Shown here: piece after piece, positions 16,120-23,709 of the stretch
Position numbering within the stretch: the stretch's first letter is position 1
Layout of the letters: the number at the start of each line of letters is the position of its first letter
Source: an uncultured Clostridia bacterium
Lineage (GTDB): Bacteria; Bacillota; Clostridia; Christensenellales; CAG-138
Length of the DNA: 34,403 nucleotides
Direction: 5' to 3'
Assembly: GCA_944366945.1 (NCBI GenBank)
Contig: CALVWJ010000001.1
Span: 64,001 to 98,403 of the forward strand
Notes under the pieces: generated by a model
What the model was told of the DNA's origin: nothing
Database searches by the model: none
Seen by the model: the letters and a program-made list of their open reading frames with translations, nothing else
Made by a program: the position numbers and the translations under genes

Positions 16120-17668
16120 CAAAAGCCTCTAGCTTTGAACCCGGTTGCATTGGCCGATTGTCGCCATGCTTTACAAAGAGCATTGTGCCAAAGGCAAGGG
16201 CAACGAAAACGGTTGCATAGGGGAAGAGCGTGGTCATGCCGACGTGATCCATGAAAAGGCCGCTTAGGTAGGGCGTTATGGTTTGCGCTGCCATGCTTGC
16301 CGTGTAATAGAATCCAGTGTATTTGCCAACATCCCCGCCGCGGGAAAGTTCCACCACCATGGGGAAACTGTTCACGTTGATCGTTGCCCAGCCAACACCT
16401 GCAAGCACGAACATGCAGTTCATCACGAGCGCGGAGCTTCCTTCCTGCAGGAAGGAGGCAACGCAGAAGGAGGTAGCAAGCATCACCACCCCTGCAAGAA
16501 TCGTCTTTTTCCGGCCAATCTTGGATGCAACCATGCCCACCGGGAGGTAGGCGGCCACCGCAGCGGCATTGGCGAGCAGCAACGTTGTGTTATAGTCCAG
16601 GTTCAGCACCTTGCCGGCATATACAGAATACTTGGAAGTGACGGCGTTATAGCCCATGAACCAGAATACCACGGAGGCGAGGATCAAAAGCAGTGAAGCG
16701 CGCTCCCCGCTGGAGAGCGGCCGCTTATCGCAGGCGCTTGCGGCAGCTTCTTCCGCAGGCGCCTCGATCCCGTATTTGCGGCTTTCCGCTTCCATTTCGC
16801 GCACAAACTTAGGCTCTTTCACCGTTAGCATGAACACGAGGAGCGCAACGAGCATGATCCCTGCTACGATGGCAAAAAACGTGGTATAGGGCATGAGCGC
16901 ATTCTTTGCCGCGCCCGTTCCAAAAACGATGCCCATTCCCAGCACAATCATGCCGCCTGCCGTGCCCATTAGGTTGATTACAGCGTTCGCTTTGGAGCGC
17001 AGCGGCTTGATGGTGACATCCGGCATAAGGGCAACGGCGGGGGAGCGGAAGGTCGCCATGGAGATGAGCGCAATGAGCAGAATGCAGATAAACAGGATCA
17101 GCGGGAAAGGGTTTTCCTGCGTTTGTGCATGCGCATAAGCATGGCGCGCTGGAACGACATAGTTGGTGTAATCCGGATTGGTGACCATTGCGCCATCCTG
17201 CTCGATTTCCGAGGTGATTGCAGCAAATGTATCCCGCTCGAATTGCTCGTTGAGCACAAACCTTGCGCCATCCGGTGTTTCGAGCGTCTCGTCTCCCACG
17301 CTGTCGTAAAGGATTTCAAGGGCCGCAGGGTCGTCGATGGCGGAAACGGCGGAAATGTTTTTAAGCTGCAGTCCATCTGCAAACGAGAGCAGCATAAACG
17401 CCGCCGCCGCTATGATGGTGCCGATGAGGATGAACGGCGTGCGCCGCCCCATGCGGTTTTTGCAGCGATCGGAAATGGCGCCGAACAGGGGGAGCATGAA
17501 CAGGGCCAGGATGTTATCGAGCGCCATGATGATACCAGAATTTGCCTGGGACATGCCGAACTTATCGGTTAGGATTTTCGGGATGATGGTGTCATACGCC
17601 TGCCAGAACGTGCAGATGAGGAAAAAGGCGAAACCTACAAAAACGGTGCGCTTATAGTTGAGCTTCAT
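16106..17668 (-). CDS. MFS transporter with large extracellular loop (GPH/SLC45-like)
   Basis: The 520-residue product has about twelve membrane helices. The loop GAISDRCKNRMGRRTPFILIG after helix 2 and RSPAVALMPDVTIKPLRSKANAVINLMG after helix 4 are typical of sugar-cation symporters of the GPH and SLC45 type, so a sugar or glycoside substrate is likely. Between helices 3 and 4, at about residues 98-183, is an insert of some 85 mostly polar residues, placed outside the cell by topology; this loop is normally a few residues long. The start at 17668 has CGGAGG upstream and is preferred over an in-frame codon at 17701. The gene overlaps the start of the CAP-domain gene. Confidence 0.82.
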   Translation of the reverse strand: MKLNYKRTVFVGFAFFLICTFWQAYDTIIPKILTDKFGMSQANSGIIMALDNILALFMLPLFGAISDRCKNRMGRRTPFILIGTIIAAAAFMLLSFADGLQLKNISAVSAIDDPAALEILYDSVGDETLETPDGARFVLNEQFERDTFAAITSEIEQDGAMVTNPDYTNYVVPARHAYAHAQTQENPFPLILFICILLIALISMATFRSPAVALMPDVTIKPLRSKANAVINLMGTAGGMIVLGMGIVFGTGAAKNALMPYTTFFAIVAGIMLVALLVFMLTVKEPKFVREMEAESRKYGIEAPAEEAAASACDKRPLSSGERASLLLILASVVFWFMGYNAVTSKYSVYAGKVLNLDYNTTLLLANAAAVAAYLPVGMVASKIGRKKTILAGVVMLATSFCVASFLQEGSSALVMNCMFVLAGVGWATINVNSFPMVVELSRGGDVGKYTGFYYTASMAAQTITPYLSGLFMDHVGMTTLFPYATVFVALAFGTMLFVKHGDNRPMQPGSKLEAFDVED

Positions 17669-17718
17669 GCAAAAACCTCCGAACCCATGCGGCTGCTGCA
17701 ATTGTTATGCATGTTTTG

Positions 17719-17747
17719 ATTATACTGCCTGTCCCCCCGGGCTGCAA
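17719..17747 (-). promoter_or_regulatory. promoter of the MFS-CAP operon
   Basis: On the minus strand TTGCAG (17742-17747) and TATAAT (17719-17724) are separated by 17 bases. The MFS start codon is about 50 bases downstream. Confidence 0.75.
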
Positions 17748-17770
17748 TTAAAATGTAAGGAAAGCTTCGG

Positions 17771-18556
17771 TTAGGGCAAGCACAGCATGGACTGCATGCG
17801 CCGTGCCGTTTCCTCCGGTGTTTCTCCGGCGCGAAAAACCACGTGGCTGCAAAGCGGCAATTTCGGCAGGATAGCAAGTTCCAGCGCCTGGCGGCGCGCG
17901 AAAAACGCAATGGAATCCGGGTAGGCCATCTCCGGCCAGTTGCGCGCAGCGGCGATGTACGAAAGGGTTTTAGGAACATCATCCTGGGCAAGATAGAATA
18001 GCGTTGGTGCAAGCGGGCGGAGCACTTCTGCGGTGTTTTGGAGGAACGCGCACAGCGCGTCTTCCGGCATGGAATAATGCAGCCGCAGATCCTGCACCGG
18101 GTGCTGCAAAAACGCGGCCTCAAGAAGGAGAAAGCCTTTCTTGCATGACCATTCCGCAGCAAGGCTTCCCCAGCGGGAAAGGGAGACGTCAAGATAAGTT
18201 TGCAGCGGGATGCGGGGCGAGAGGGTGTGGCGGAACTCCCGCGCGCGGAGGCGGGAAAGCAGTGCCCCCGAGAAAGCAGGGATGCCGCCTTCCATGTAAT
18301 TTACGAGGTAGAAATTGCCTTCGACCTTCGTGCGCGCAGAAAGCCTTGCCGCATTCTCTGGAAAAACGCTGCAAAGCGAAGCAAATTCCGCCTGCGTAAA
18401 ACAGGCGTGCCATTCCAGCTCGGCGGGATGGCCGGCCTGCCCTTCCAGATAGCAGGCGCAGGGCGGCACCTCCTTGTTCAGCCGGGTGGAAAGGCAGGCT
18501 GCAAGCGTGGATTTTCCGGAGCCCGGGATACCTTCAATAAGGAGCAGGCGTGCCAT
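17771..18556 (-). CDS. P-loop kinase-like protein, unknown substrate
   Basis: The 261-residue product opens with LLLIEGIPGSGKSTLAACLS, a perfect Walker A motif at residues 9-16, as in small-molecule and nucleotide kinases. I cannot see a standard Walker B or a lid that would name the substrate. The middle contains VEGNFYLVNYMEGG and the C-terminus APTLFYLAQDDVPKTL and VVFRAGETPEETARRM. The start follows AGAGAGG. It has no membrane segment. It is transcribed in the same direction as the MFS gene, which has its own promoter, so it is probably a separate unit. A palindrome sits in its likely promoter. Confidence 0.65.
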   Translation of the reverse strand: MARLLLIEGIPGSGKSTLAACLSTRLNKEVPPCACYLEGQAGHPAELEWHACFTQAEFASLCSVFPENAARLSARTKVEGNFYLVNYMEGGIPAFSGALLSRLRAREFRHTLSPRIPLQTYLDVSLSRWGSLAAEWSCKKGFLLLEAAFLQHPVQDLRLHYSMPEDALCAFLQNTAEVLRPLAPTLFYLAQDDVPKTLSYIAAARNWPEMAYPDSIAFFARRQALELAILPKLPLCSHVVFRAGETPEETARRMQSMLCLP

Positions 18557-18581
18557 GATGACCTCTCTTGCTGCTGGATTT

Positions 18582-18600
18582 CTTATAGCATGATATCATG
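18582..18600 (-). promoter_or_regulatory. palindromic operator candidate upstream of the P-loop gene
   Basis: CATGATATCATG at 18589-18600 is a perfect 12-bp palindrome just upstream of a minus-strand -10-like TATAAG (18582-18587, preceded by TGC). Its 10-base core is identical to the centre of the PadR operator candidate at 22446-22477. No good -35 is visible. Confidence 0.45.
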
Positions 18601-18710
18601 ACTGTGCGATATAGAAAAGCAGGATGTTAGCCGCAACTATAGCGGGAAGCGCTGTTTGAGGGCTGCCGGAAATCCGAGCAAATAGAGAAAAATCAACGAT
18701 GCGGCTAATT

Positions 18711-19526
18711 TTATATATAGAATAAAATTTTTGTAATGTATTCATTCTCGTCTCCGGTAGATAAGTAATCATTGATTGCAAATTCATAGGAGTCAGAAAG
18801 AATGCTCAGATTGTTTTTTTTGCAATAAGACAAAATCCGCTCATAGGAACTGCCAATAGAAAGATAATCGCCTGTATGGTAAGTGCAAACACACCGGCCT
18901 GCGGGCAATTCCATAACGCCTTCTGCATCACATGTTTTTTCAATTGGCAAAAATACAAAAGACGCTTCCGTATATCTTTTTTGTTGAATATATTCATAAG
19001 GCACAATTGCACCGCTTTGAAAGAAAATCGGAAGGCGTTCCTTAAAAGAACGCACGAAACATTCCTTTGTGGCAATGCTGACCTGTTCCAGAGAATATGG
19101 CGTGCTGACTTTATGTACCAGAATATATTGTTTTTTCATATTTTCAATCGTCACAATATCGCTGTTTTCGCGTATAGATACTGCATGTTCTAACTCGGAG
19201 CAGCGATGTTCAACACGGCTTTTTATCATTTGGAGTTCTTCGATTTGCCGTTCAATGGCTGTAAGCTGTTTTCGCAAGGCAAAAATAGAATTATCGATCG
19301 TGTAGCTTTTCATGTGCATTTTGATTTCTTCTAATGAAAAACCAATTTTTTTCATGATGCAAATCGTGTCCAGATAATCAAGCTGATTTGCACTGTAATA
19401 ACGGTAGCCATTATTAGGATTGGTATATACCGGGCAGAATAAGCCTATTTTGTCATAAAAAATTAAGGCTTGACGAGAAATATTTTGTTGTTTAGAAACC
19501 TCTCCAATGGAAAATAAATTTTTCAT
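18711..19526 (-). CDS. MerR-family transcriptional regulator with effector-binding domain
   Basis: MerR proteins bind between the -35 and -10 boxes of promoters with long spacers and activate by twisting the DNA. The 271-residue product has an N-terminal winged helix (SIGEVSKQQNISRQALIFYDKIGLF and GYRYYSANQLDYLDTICIMKKIGFSLEEI), a dimerisation coiled coil at about 75-120, and a C-terminal domain of about 150 residues resembling the GyrI/BmrR drug-binding fold. No cysteine pattern for metal sensing is evident at the end of the coiled coil. It is divergent from yitT with overlapping promoters. Its base composition is clearly more AT-rich than that of the flanking genes, which suggests recent acquisition with yitT. 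Confidence 0.88.
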   Translation of the reverse strand: MKNLFSIGEVSKQQNISRQALIFYDKIGLFCPVYTNPNNGYRYYSANQLDYLDTICIMKKIGFSLEEIKMHMKSYTIDNSIFALRKQLTAIERQIEELQMIKSRVEHRCSELEHAVSIRENSDIVTIENMKKQYILVHKVSTPYSLEQVSIATKECFVRSFKERLPIFFQSGAIVPYEYIQQKRYTEASFVFLPIEKTCDAEGVMELPAGRCVCTYHTGDYLSIGSSYERILSYCKKNNLSILSDSYEFAINDYLSTGDENEYITKILFYI

Positions 19527-19535
19527 AACAACCTG

Positions 19536-19566
19536 TTGACATTATAGTTACTATACAGTTTATGAT
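19536..19566 (+). promoter_or_regulatory. MerR-type promoter with 19-bp spacer and operator for yitT
   Basis: TTGACA at 19536-19541 and TATGAT at 19561-19566 are separated by 19 bases, the spacing typical of promoters activated by MerR proteins. A perfect palindrome, TATAGTTACTATA, occupies 19543-19555 in the spacer, where a MerR dimer binds. It drives the yitT-like gene, whose TTG start is at 19608. Confidence 0.8.
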
Positions 19567-19593
19567 TATAGCGCAAAACAAAAAACTTATCAA
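19565..19593 (-). promoter_or_regulatory. promoter of the merR gene, overlapping the yitT promoter
   Basis: On the minus strand TTGATA (19588-19593) and TATAAT (19565-19570) are 17 bases apart. Its -10 overlaps the -10 of the yitT promoter, and its transcript would start inside the MerR operator, so MerR binding should also affect its own synthesis. Confidence 0.7.
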
Positions 19594-19607
19594 GGAGGCT
19601 GTTTAAA

Positions 19608-20258
19608 TTGCAACCCGTGGCCTTTTGGAGAAAGGCAATAGAAGGAATAACAGTTAAAACGATATTCTTCCTGCTGCTTGGATCTATGATCTGCTCTTTC
19701 GGCATCCACAATATCCATCAGCGTACAAATATAACGGAAGGCGGTATCATTGGTCTTATGCTGCTGATTGAGCATTGGCTTAGTATTTCGCCGGCCTACA
19801 TTACGCCTTTGCTGGATATAGCTTGTTATGCATTGGCTTTCAAATTCTTGGGTGTGAATTTCATTAAACTGTCAATTATTGCGACCCTATTCATATCGGG
19901 TTTTTACAAGCTTTGGGAACTGTTTCCGCCCACGCTCCCGAATTTGTCGGCTTACCCGTTAATTGCCGCAATTTTAGGGGGTATCTTTGTTGGCGTCGGT
20001 ATTGGATTAATTGTTAGACAGGGCGGTTCCGGAGGTGGCGATGACGCATTGGCACTGACGATTTCCCATACACTGCGTTGGAAGTTATCTCACTCATACC
20101 TGCTTACCGACATTGTTGTATTGGGATTATCTCTTACCTATATTTCTGTAACGAGGATTGTTTTTTCGTTGGTTACAGTGACGGTTTCCTCTCATTTGAT
20201 AGATTGGATTAAGGATTTCAAAACTCGAAATAATAGCAAAGCCAATTTAGTCAGATGA
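19608..20258 (+). CDS. YitT-type membrane protein, short form
   Basis: The 216-residue product belongs to the YitT membrane family. The TTG start at 19608 has a strong AAGGAGG site at 19592-19598. Visible are about five hydrophobic segments, the NITEGGIIGLMLLI block after the first helix, the ITPLLDIACYALAFKFLG helix, and the glycine-rich GVGIGLIVRQGGSGGGDDALAL segment that is a hallmark of the family. Typical YitT proteins have about 280 residues and end in a cytoplasmic DUF2179 domain; that domain is missing here and the protein ends soon after the last helix. The function of YitT proteins is not settled; control by an effector-binding MerR regulator suggests a transport or efflux role, which is inference. 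Confidence 0.85.
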   Translation: MQPVAFWRKAIEGITVKTIFFLLLGSMICSFGIHNIHQRTNITEGGIIGLMLLIEHWLSISPAYITPLLDIACYALAFKFLGVNFIKLSIIATLFISGFYKLWELFPPTLPNLSAYPLIAAILGGIFVGVGIGLIVRQGGSGGGDDALALTISHTLRWKLSHSYLLTDIVVLGLSLTYISVTRIVFSLVTVTVSSHLIDWIKDFKTRNNSKANLVR

Positions 20259-20314
20259 CGGCCAAGCCAAGATAAACAGAGCATACGTTCCGCCGCCAAC
20301 AGCGCTGCCCGCCT

Positions 20315-20875
20315 TTGCTGGCAACAAGGGGATGCCGCGCCGTGAAAACGCGTATGATGTCGCTGGATGCCTTTGAACCCATCCATTATCCCTATGGGGG
20401 CATGGTTGCAAACGGACGGCGCTATTCGCGCATTGCGCCCGAGCCACAACAGGAGCTCTCCTTTTCCGATACGCTCGACCCGCGCGTTGCGCTCATTAAG
20501 CTGGTGCCTGGAACGAGCCCTGCGCTTCTTGAAAGCCTGCTCGCCTGCGATATGCGCGGGGCTGTTGTGGAAGCCTTCGGCCTCGGGGGCATGCATAATT
20601 TTAGGCGGGACCACACCGAGAGCATCCGCAAGCTGATCGCAGCGGGCATCCCGGTGGTTTTAACTTCGCAATGCCTGTATGAAGCGAGTACGCCGGATGT
20701 CTATGAGGTCAGCGAGCCGCTGCGCAACGCGGGCGTGATCTCTGCGCGGGATATGACCACGGAGGCCGCTGTAACAAAGCTCATGTGGGTGCTGGGGCAG
20801 ACGGATGATCCCGAGGAGATCCGCGCGCTGATGCGGCGCAACCTCTGCGGGGAAATCATGGAAACCGGCAATTGA
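20315..20875 (+). pseudogene. C-terminal half of a type I L-asparaginase, truncated
   Basis: The readable segment starts at about RGCRAVKTRMMSLDAF, which aligns with RGNRTTK...DAF in the middle of E. coli AnsA, and continues through VEAFGLGGMHNF, GIPVVLTSQC and NAGVISARDMTTEAAVTKL to the normal C-terminus. About 175 of roughly 335 residues remain. The N-terminal domain, with the TGGTI nucleophile loop and the HGTD motif that carry out hydrolysis, is absent; the frame is closed by TAA near 20271. The break falls at the edge of the AT-rich merR-yitT segment, so the insertion or a linked deletion probably removed the 5' half. The fragment cannot be an active asparaginase. There is no strong ribosome site. 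Confidence 0.85.
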
Positions 20876-20884
20876 AAGCCGGAA

Positions 20885-22096
20885 TTAGCCGCCGTTCTTC
20901 AGCCCTTCTGCCATGGCTTCGACCCATTGTGCATAGGGCATGGTGGATTCCGACGTTTGATAGAACATGGCGCTGAGCACTTTGCGACCATTTTGCAGCA
21001 CGATGGTGGGAAAATACTCCATGTAACCCGAAGCGTAGTCTACGTCAAGGGGATCGAGCGCGTAGCTTTTATAGTGTTCCGTGCGCTTTGCTGCCATTTC
21101 AAATTCCCAGGCGATTGCCCGTGCGAGCAGCGGAGAAACGGTTTCATAATACTCTACCTGCAGCCCGCCCGTAATGAGGCTGCCATCGGGCAGCGTGATG
21201 CTCCCGTATTCATTGTATTTGATCGCTTCGGGCGCCAAAAGCCGTTTGACTATGGAGACCGTGTTGCTATAGCCGATCTCCCTGTTGGCATAATTTCCCT
21301 CCGGCGCAAAATCGGCAATCGTTGCAAATGGAAGCGTGCCCGAAAAATCCTCAAGCGGAAGCTTATCTTTGCCCTGCATATCATCGCTCCATGCGGAGAG
21401 GAAACAGCAGATCAGCGCCAAAATCAGCAGAGGATAGGCTGCGTGGCCAAGCCGGTAATAAAGAGCATTCCTCTTCCAATCCTTTGCATGGTCCAGTGGT
21501 TCGCCCTGCATGAGGCGCTTGCGCACCCGGCGTAGGGAAACAATTTTTCGTATGCAGAGGATCAGCGTCCAGATAAGGAAGGTAAATGATAAAAGCAACA
21601 GCGGTGTTGGAAACGCAAGCATGGTCCGCAAAACCCCTGCTTTGATGGAGATAAGCGGGTAAATGATTACCCATAGCACCGTTGTTACGGCGTTGCTCCA
21701 TTCCCGCTTGCGCACCACGTCAAGCGCAATGGCCTGCACGCGCGGGTCGGTGTTCAGCTCCGGCGCATCGGGCGAATCCGTGCAAAAAATATGAAATTGC
21801 CCGCGTGCGCACACATAGCGCCAACCAAAAGAGGCATAGAGCTCTTCCGCATCTTCGGACAGGGTATTTTCCGAGAGCGCCCCGATGGGCTGCTGCGATG
21901 CCTGCAAGCGGTAGCGCAGCTTCTGCGGTTGCGCCTTTTCAAATGCGGCAAAGCCAAATAAAAAACCATCTTTTGCGAGCACATATCCCTTCTCTGCCAT
22001 GGCGCTGAGCCAGCTTTCCGTGCCCTCTACATCATAGGAAGGGCAGGGCGGCAGGCGGTAGGTATAACGCGGTTCTCCCGTTTTTTGTTCAGCCAT
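20885..22096 (-). CDS. DUF2812 membrane protein, partner of PadR
   Basis: The 403-residue product starts at 22096 after an excellent GGAGGTGA site. Its N-terminal region (YRLPPCPSYDVEGTESWLSAMAEKGYVLAK, then YASFGWRYVCARGQFHIFCTD) is the DUF2812 domain. Two hydrophobic segments follow at about 145-190 and another near 245. The C-terminal part after about residue 260 looks like a globular domain outside the membrane and is unfamiliar to me. DUF2812 genes are typically found beside padR, as here: the padR stop overlaps the start by 8 bases. The function is unknown; a membrane stress or drug response is a common guess for such pairs. The 3' end faces the asparaginase remnant 9 bases away. Confidence 0.82.
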   Translation of the reverse strand: MAEQKTGEPRYTYRLPPCPSYDVEGTESWLSAMAEKGYVLAKDGFLFGFAAFEKAQPQKLRYRLQASQQPIGALSENTLSEDAEELYASFGWRYVCARGQFHIFCTDSPDAPELNTDPRVQAIALDVVRKREWSNAVTTVLWVIIYPLISIKAGVLRTMLAFPTPLLLLSFTFLIWTLILCIRKIVSLRRVRKRLMQGEPLDHAKDWKRNALYYRLGHAAYPLLILALICCFLSAWSDDMQGKDKLPLEDFSGTLPFATIADFAPEGNYANREIGYSNTVSIVKRLLAPEAIKYNEYGSITLPDGSLITGGLQVEYYETVSPLLARAIAWEFEMAAKRTEHYKSYALDPLDVDYASGYMEYFPTIVLQNGRKVLSAMFYQTSESTMPYAQWVEAMAEGLKNGG

Positions 22097-22421
22097 GGAA
22101 ATCACCTCCAGATTCTCTTTCACTCTCTGCGTCTGCAACGCATGCAGCGAGGCGTGCTACCTCTTCCTGGTATGCAGCAAGGCCGCGTGCTGTAAGGCGG
22201 TAGGTGCGCTTGCGGCCGGAAACTTCGATCTCCTCGATGTATTTTTCATGCTCAAACTTGCCGAGGATGGTATAAAGCGTTGCAGGGCCAACCTGCAGGC
22301 GCCCGCGCGTTTTTGTGCTGATAAACTCCGCAATGTCGGTGCCGCACATCGGCATGCGGCAAAACGCCATCAGCACATAAAACATGGATTCGGTCAATCC
22401 ATCGAGCGATTTTTTGGGCAT
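22089..22421 (-). CDS. PadR-family transcriptional repressor
   Basis: The 110-residue product is a short PadR regulator with a winged helix (LTESMFYVLMAFCRMPMCGTDIAEFI, then RLQVGPATLYTILGKFEHEKYIEEIEVSGRKRTYRLTARG) and a short C-terminal dimerisation helix. The start at 22421 is preferred over 22427 because GGGAGGA lies 7 bases upstream of it. PadR proteins repress their own operon until a ligand binds. Here the gene and its DUF2812 partner are transcribed from a strong promoter whose -10 and start site are covered by a 32-bp palindrome, which fits autorepression. Confidence 0.9.
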   Translation of the reverse strand: MPKKSLDGLTESMFYVLMAFCRMPMCGTDIAEFISTKTRGRLQVGPATLYTILGKFEHEKYIEEIEVSGRKRTYRLTARGLAAYQEEVARLAACVADAESERESGGDFHG

Positions 22422-22445
22422 GCGCATTCCTCCCGTTCCGCCCGC

Positions 22446-22477
22446 AATATCGTTTCATGATATCATTTAACGATATT
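22446..22477. promoter_or_regulatory. 32-bp palindrome, probable PadR operator
   Basis: AATATCGTT at 22446-22454 and AACGATATT at 22469-22477 are perfect inverted repeats, and the centre ATGATATCAT at 22457-22466 is itself a palindrome about the same axis. Only two base-pair positions of the 32-bp element do not match. It covers the end of the -10 box and the expected start site of the padR promoter. Confidence 0.8.
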
Positions 22478-22503
22478 GTATACACAAAAAATACGCCTGT
22501 CAA
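22475..22503 (-). promoter_or_regulatory. sigma-A promoter of the padR operon
   Basis: On the minus strand a perfect TTGACA (22498-22503) and TACAAT (22475-22480) are separated by 17 bases. Start of transcription would fall inside the palindrome downstream. Confidence 0.85.
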
Positions 22504-23126
22504 GAGGCGCTTGCGCTGCGCTGCAAATTTAACACTTCGGCAATGGATTCTGCGCGGCCTAGTATGGCGCGCTTGAAGGAGAAGGCATCATGATGCGGAA
22601 CGCATTATAACGGACAGCCACAATCAAACGCAAGATAGGCCGCTGCCATTGATTTGCATTGCGCCGCGCGCATGCAGCCAAATTTGCTTTGACTTGGGCG
22701 TGTGGAACAACATCTCCACCAGAGCTAAGCTAGAGAGCGGAAACTTTAGCTTTTTGAGAACGTGTGCAACGAATAAACAGCAACGCATGCAAAACAGAAA
22801 CTTGCCTTTTGTATAGGATACCGGCTTATGGAGTGTGGAGTGGGCGATATAAGGCAGCGCTTTCAGCGGGGTTTAAGAGGCTTATTGCATGGATGGCTTT
22901 CTAAACGATTCCAGGCCGCCGGGCTTGCCAAGGTTATGCCGCAAACAGTGCATCATAGCTTGAGCCCCTTAGGCGGATGGCTATAAAAGCGCGTTAATCT
23001 TGCCAGAATGCCCCAAACATGCTTTGACGAATTCGTATAGGATGGGCATAGGCACTGCGCAGCGCCTATGGCCATCCAGCTCAAAGATTCCATAAAGGTT
23101 CTTTCGCATCAACCAGGCTGGATGGC
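22504..23126. other. long gap without a gene, with several inverted repeats
   Basis: No open frame with a ribosome site was found in these 623 bases on either strand. Structures seen: a perfect 10-bp palindrome ACGAATTCGT at 23027-23036 and a hairpin at 23041-23076. A small ATGCG/CGCAT hairpin lies near 22595. An uncharacterised RNA or gene remains could be here; I cannot identify any. Confidence 0.4.
23041..23076. repeat. hairpin downstream of marR
   Basis: GATGG plus CATAGGC (23041-23045, 23047-23053) pair with GCCTATG plus CCATC (23064-23070, 23072-23076), giving 12 pairs around one G-G mismatch. It lies 50 bases after the marR stop on the minus strand. No T-run follows in that direction, so a terminator role is uncertain. 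Confidence 0.5.
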
Positions 23127-23579
23127 TCAGCTTTCCAAACGCTCTTTAAAAGCGCGCATGCTTTTGTTCATGCGCTGGAGCATATCAAGAACATTTGCCC
23201 GCTCTTCGGCGGTAAAATCCTCAAGAAGGGTCGTGAAGAACATTTCAAAATCAATCTCGCACCAGCGGGCATATTCCTGGCCCTTCTGGGTGAGCATGAT
23301 GCGAACGCAGCGCGTGTCCTTTTTATCGCGCACGCGCTTTATAAACCCTGTGGTTTCCAGCCTGCGCACGGAAACGCCCACAGAGGCTTTGCTGATGGTA
23401 AGCTGCTCCGCAAGTTCATTCTGTGTTGGCGTGCCAAGTGCGCGCACCGCAAACAGCAGCTGCGGCTGGCCGGGGTAAAGCCCGTATTTGCTTAGTGTGC
23501 GTTGCATGCAGAGATTGTAAACGTGAAGCAGAGTCTGAAATTCATGCCCGGCAGACGCAGTAATTTCTTCCCGTGTCAT
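23127..23579 (-). CDS. MarR-family transcriptional regulator
   Basis: The 150-residue product starts at 23579 with GGGAGA about 10 bases upstream; a longer in-frame reading to 23663 has no binding site. It has the MarR layout: an N-terminal dimerisation helix, then the winged helix with PTQNELAEQLTISKASVGVSVRRLETTGFIKRVRDKKDTRCVRIMLTQKGQEYA, and a C-terminal dimerisation helix ending in MRAFKERLES. MarR proteins bind short palindromes as dimers and usually repress a divergent gene. The divergent neighbour is the malQ-glgP fusion, and a 17-bp inverted repeat overlaps its promoter. The effector is unknown. Confidence 0.9.
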   Translation of the reverse strand: MTREEITASAGHEFQTLLHVYNLCMQRTLSKYGLYPGQPQLLFAVRALGTPTQNELAEQLTISKASVGVSVRRLETTGFIKRVRDKKDTRCVRIMLTQKGQEYARWCEIDFEMFFTTLLEDFTAEERANVLDMLQRMNKSMRAFKERLES

Positions 23580-23609
23580 ATGGAAAAATCTCCCATTATG
23601 TTTTATTCT

Positions 23610-23639
23610 ATTATCCAGCGGAAGCGAGGGGTTTGTCAA
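23610..23639 (-). promoter_or_regulatory. promoter of marR
   Basis: On the minus strand TTGACA (23634-23639) and GATAAT (23610-23615) are separated by 18 bases, about 30 bases upstream of the marR start. Confidence 0.7.
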
Positions 23640-23659
23640 CCGGGCGCAAGCTGCATCGT

Positions 23660-23701
23660 GCAATTTTGATAATTGCGCATCGATTCCGCATATGCTACAA
23701 T
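23660..23701 (+). promoter_or_regulatory. malQ-glgP promoter with MarR-type operator
   Basis: An extended -10, TGCTACAAT at 23693-23701, has TTGCGC at 23673-23678 as a moderate -35 with a 17-base spacer. The inverted repeat GCAATT-N5-AATTGC at 23660-23676 overlaps the -35, a typical place for a MarR repressor. Confidence 0.55.
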
Positions 23702-23709
23702 ACCTAAAA

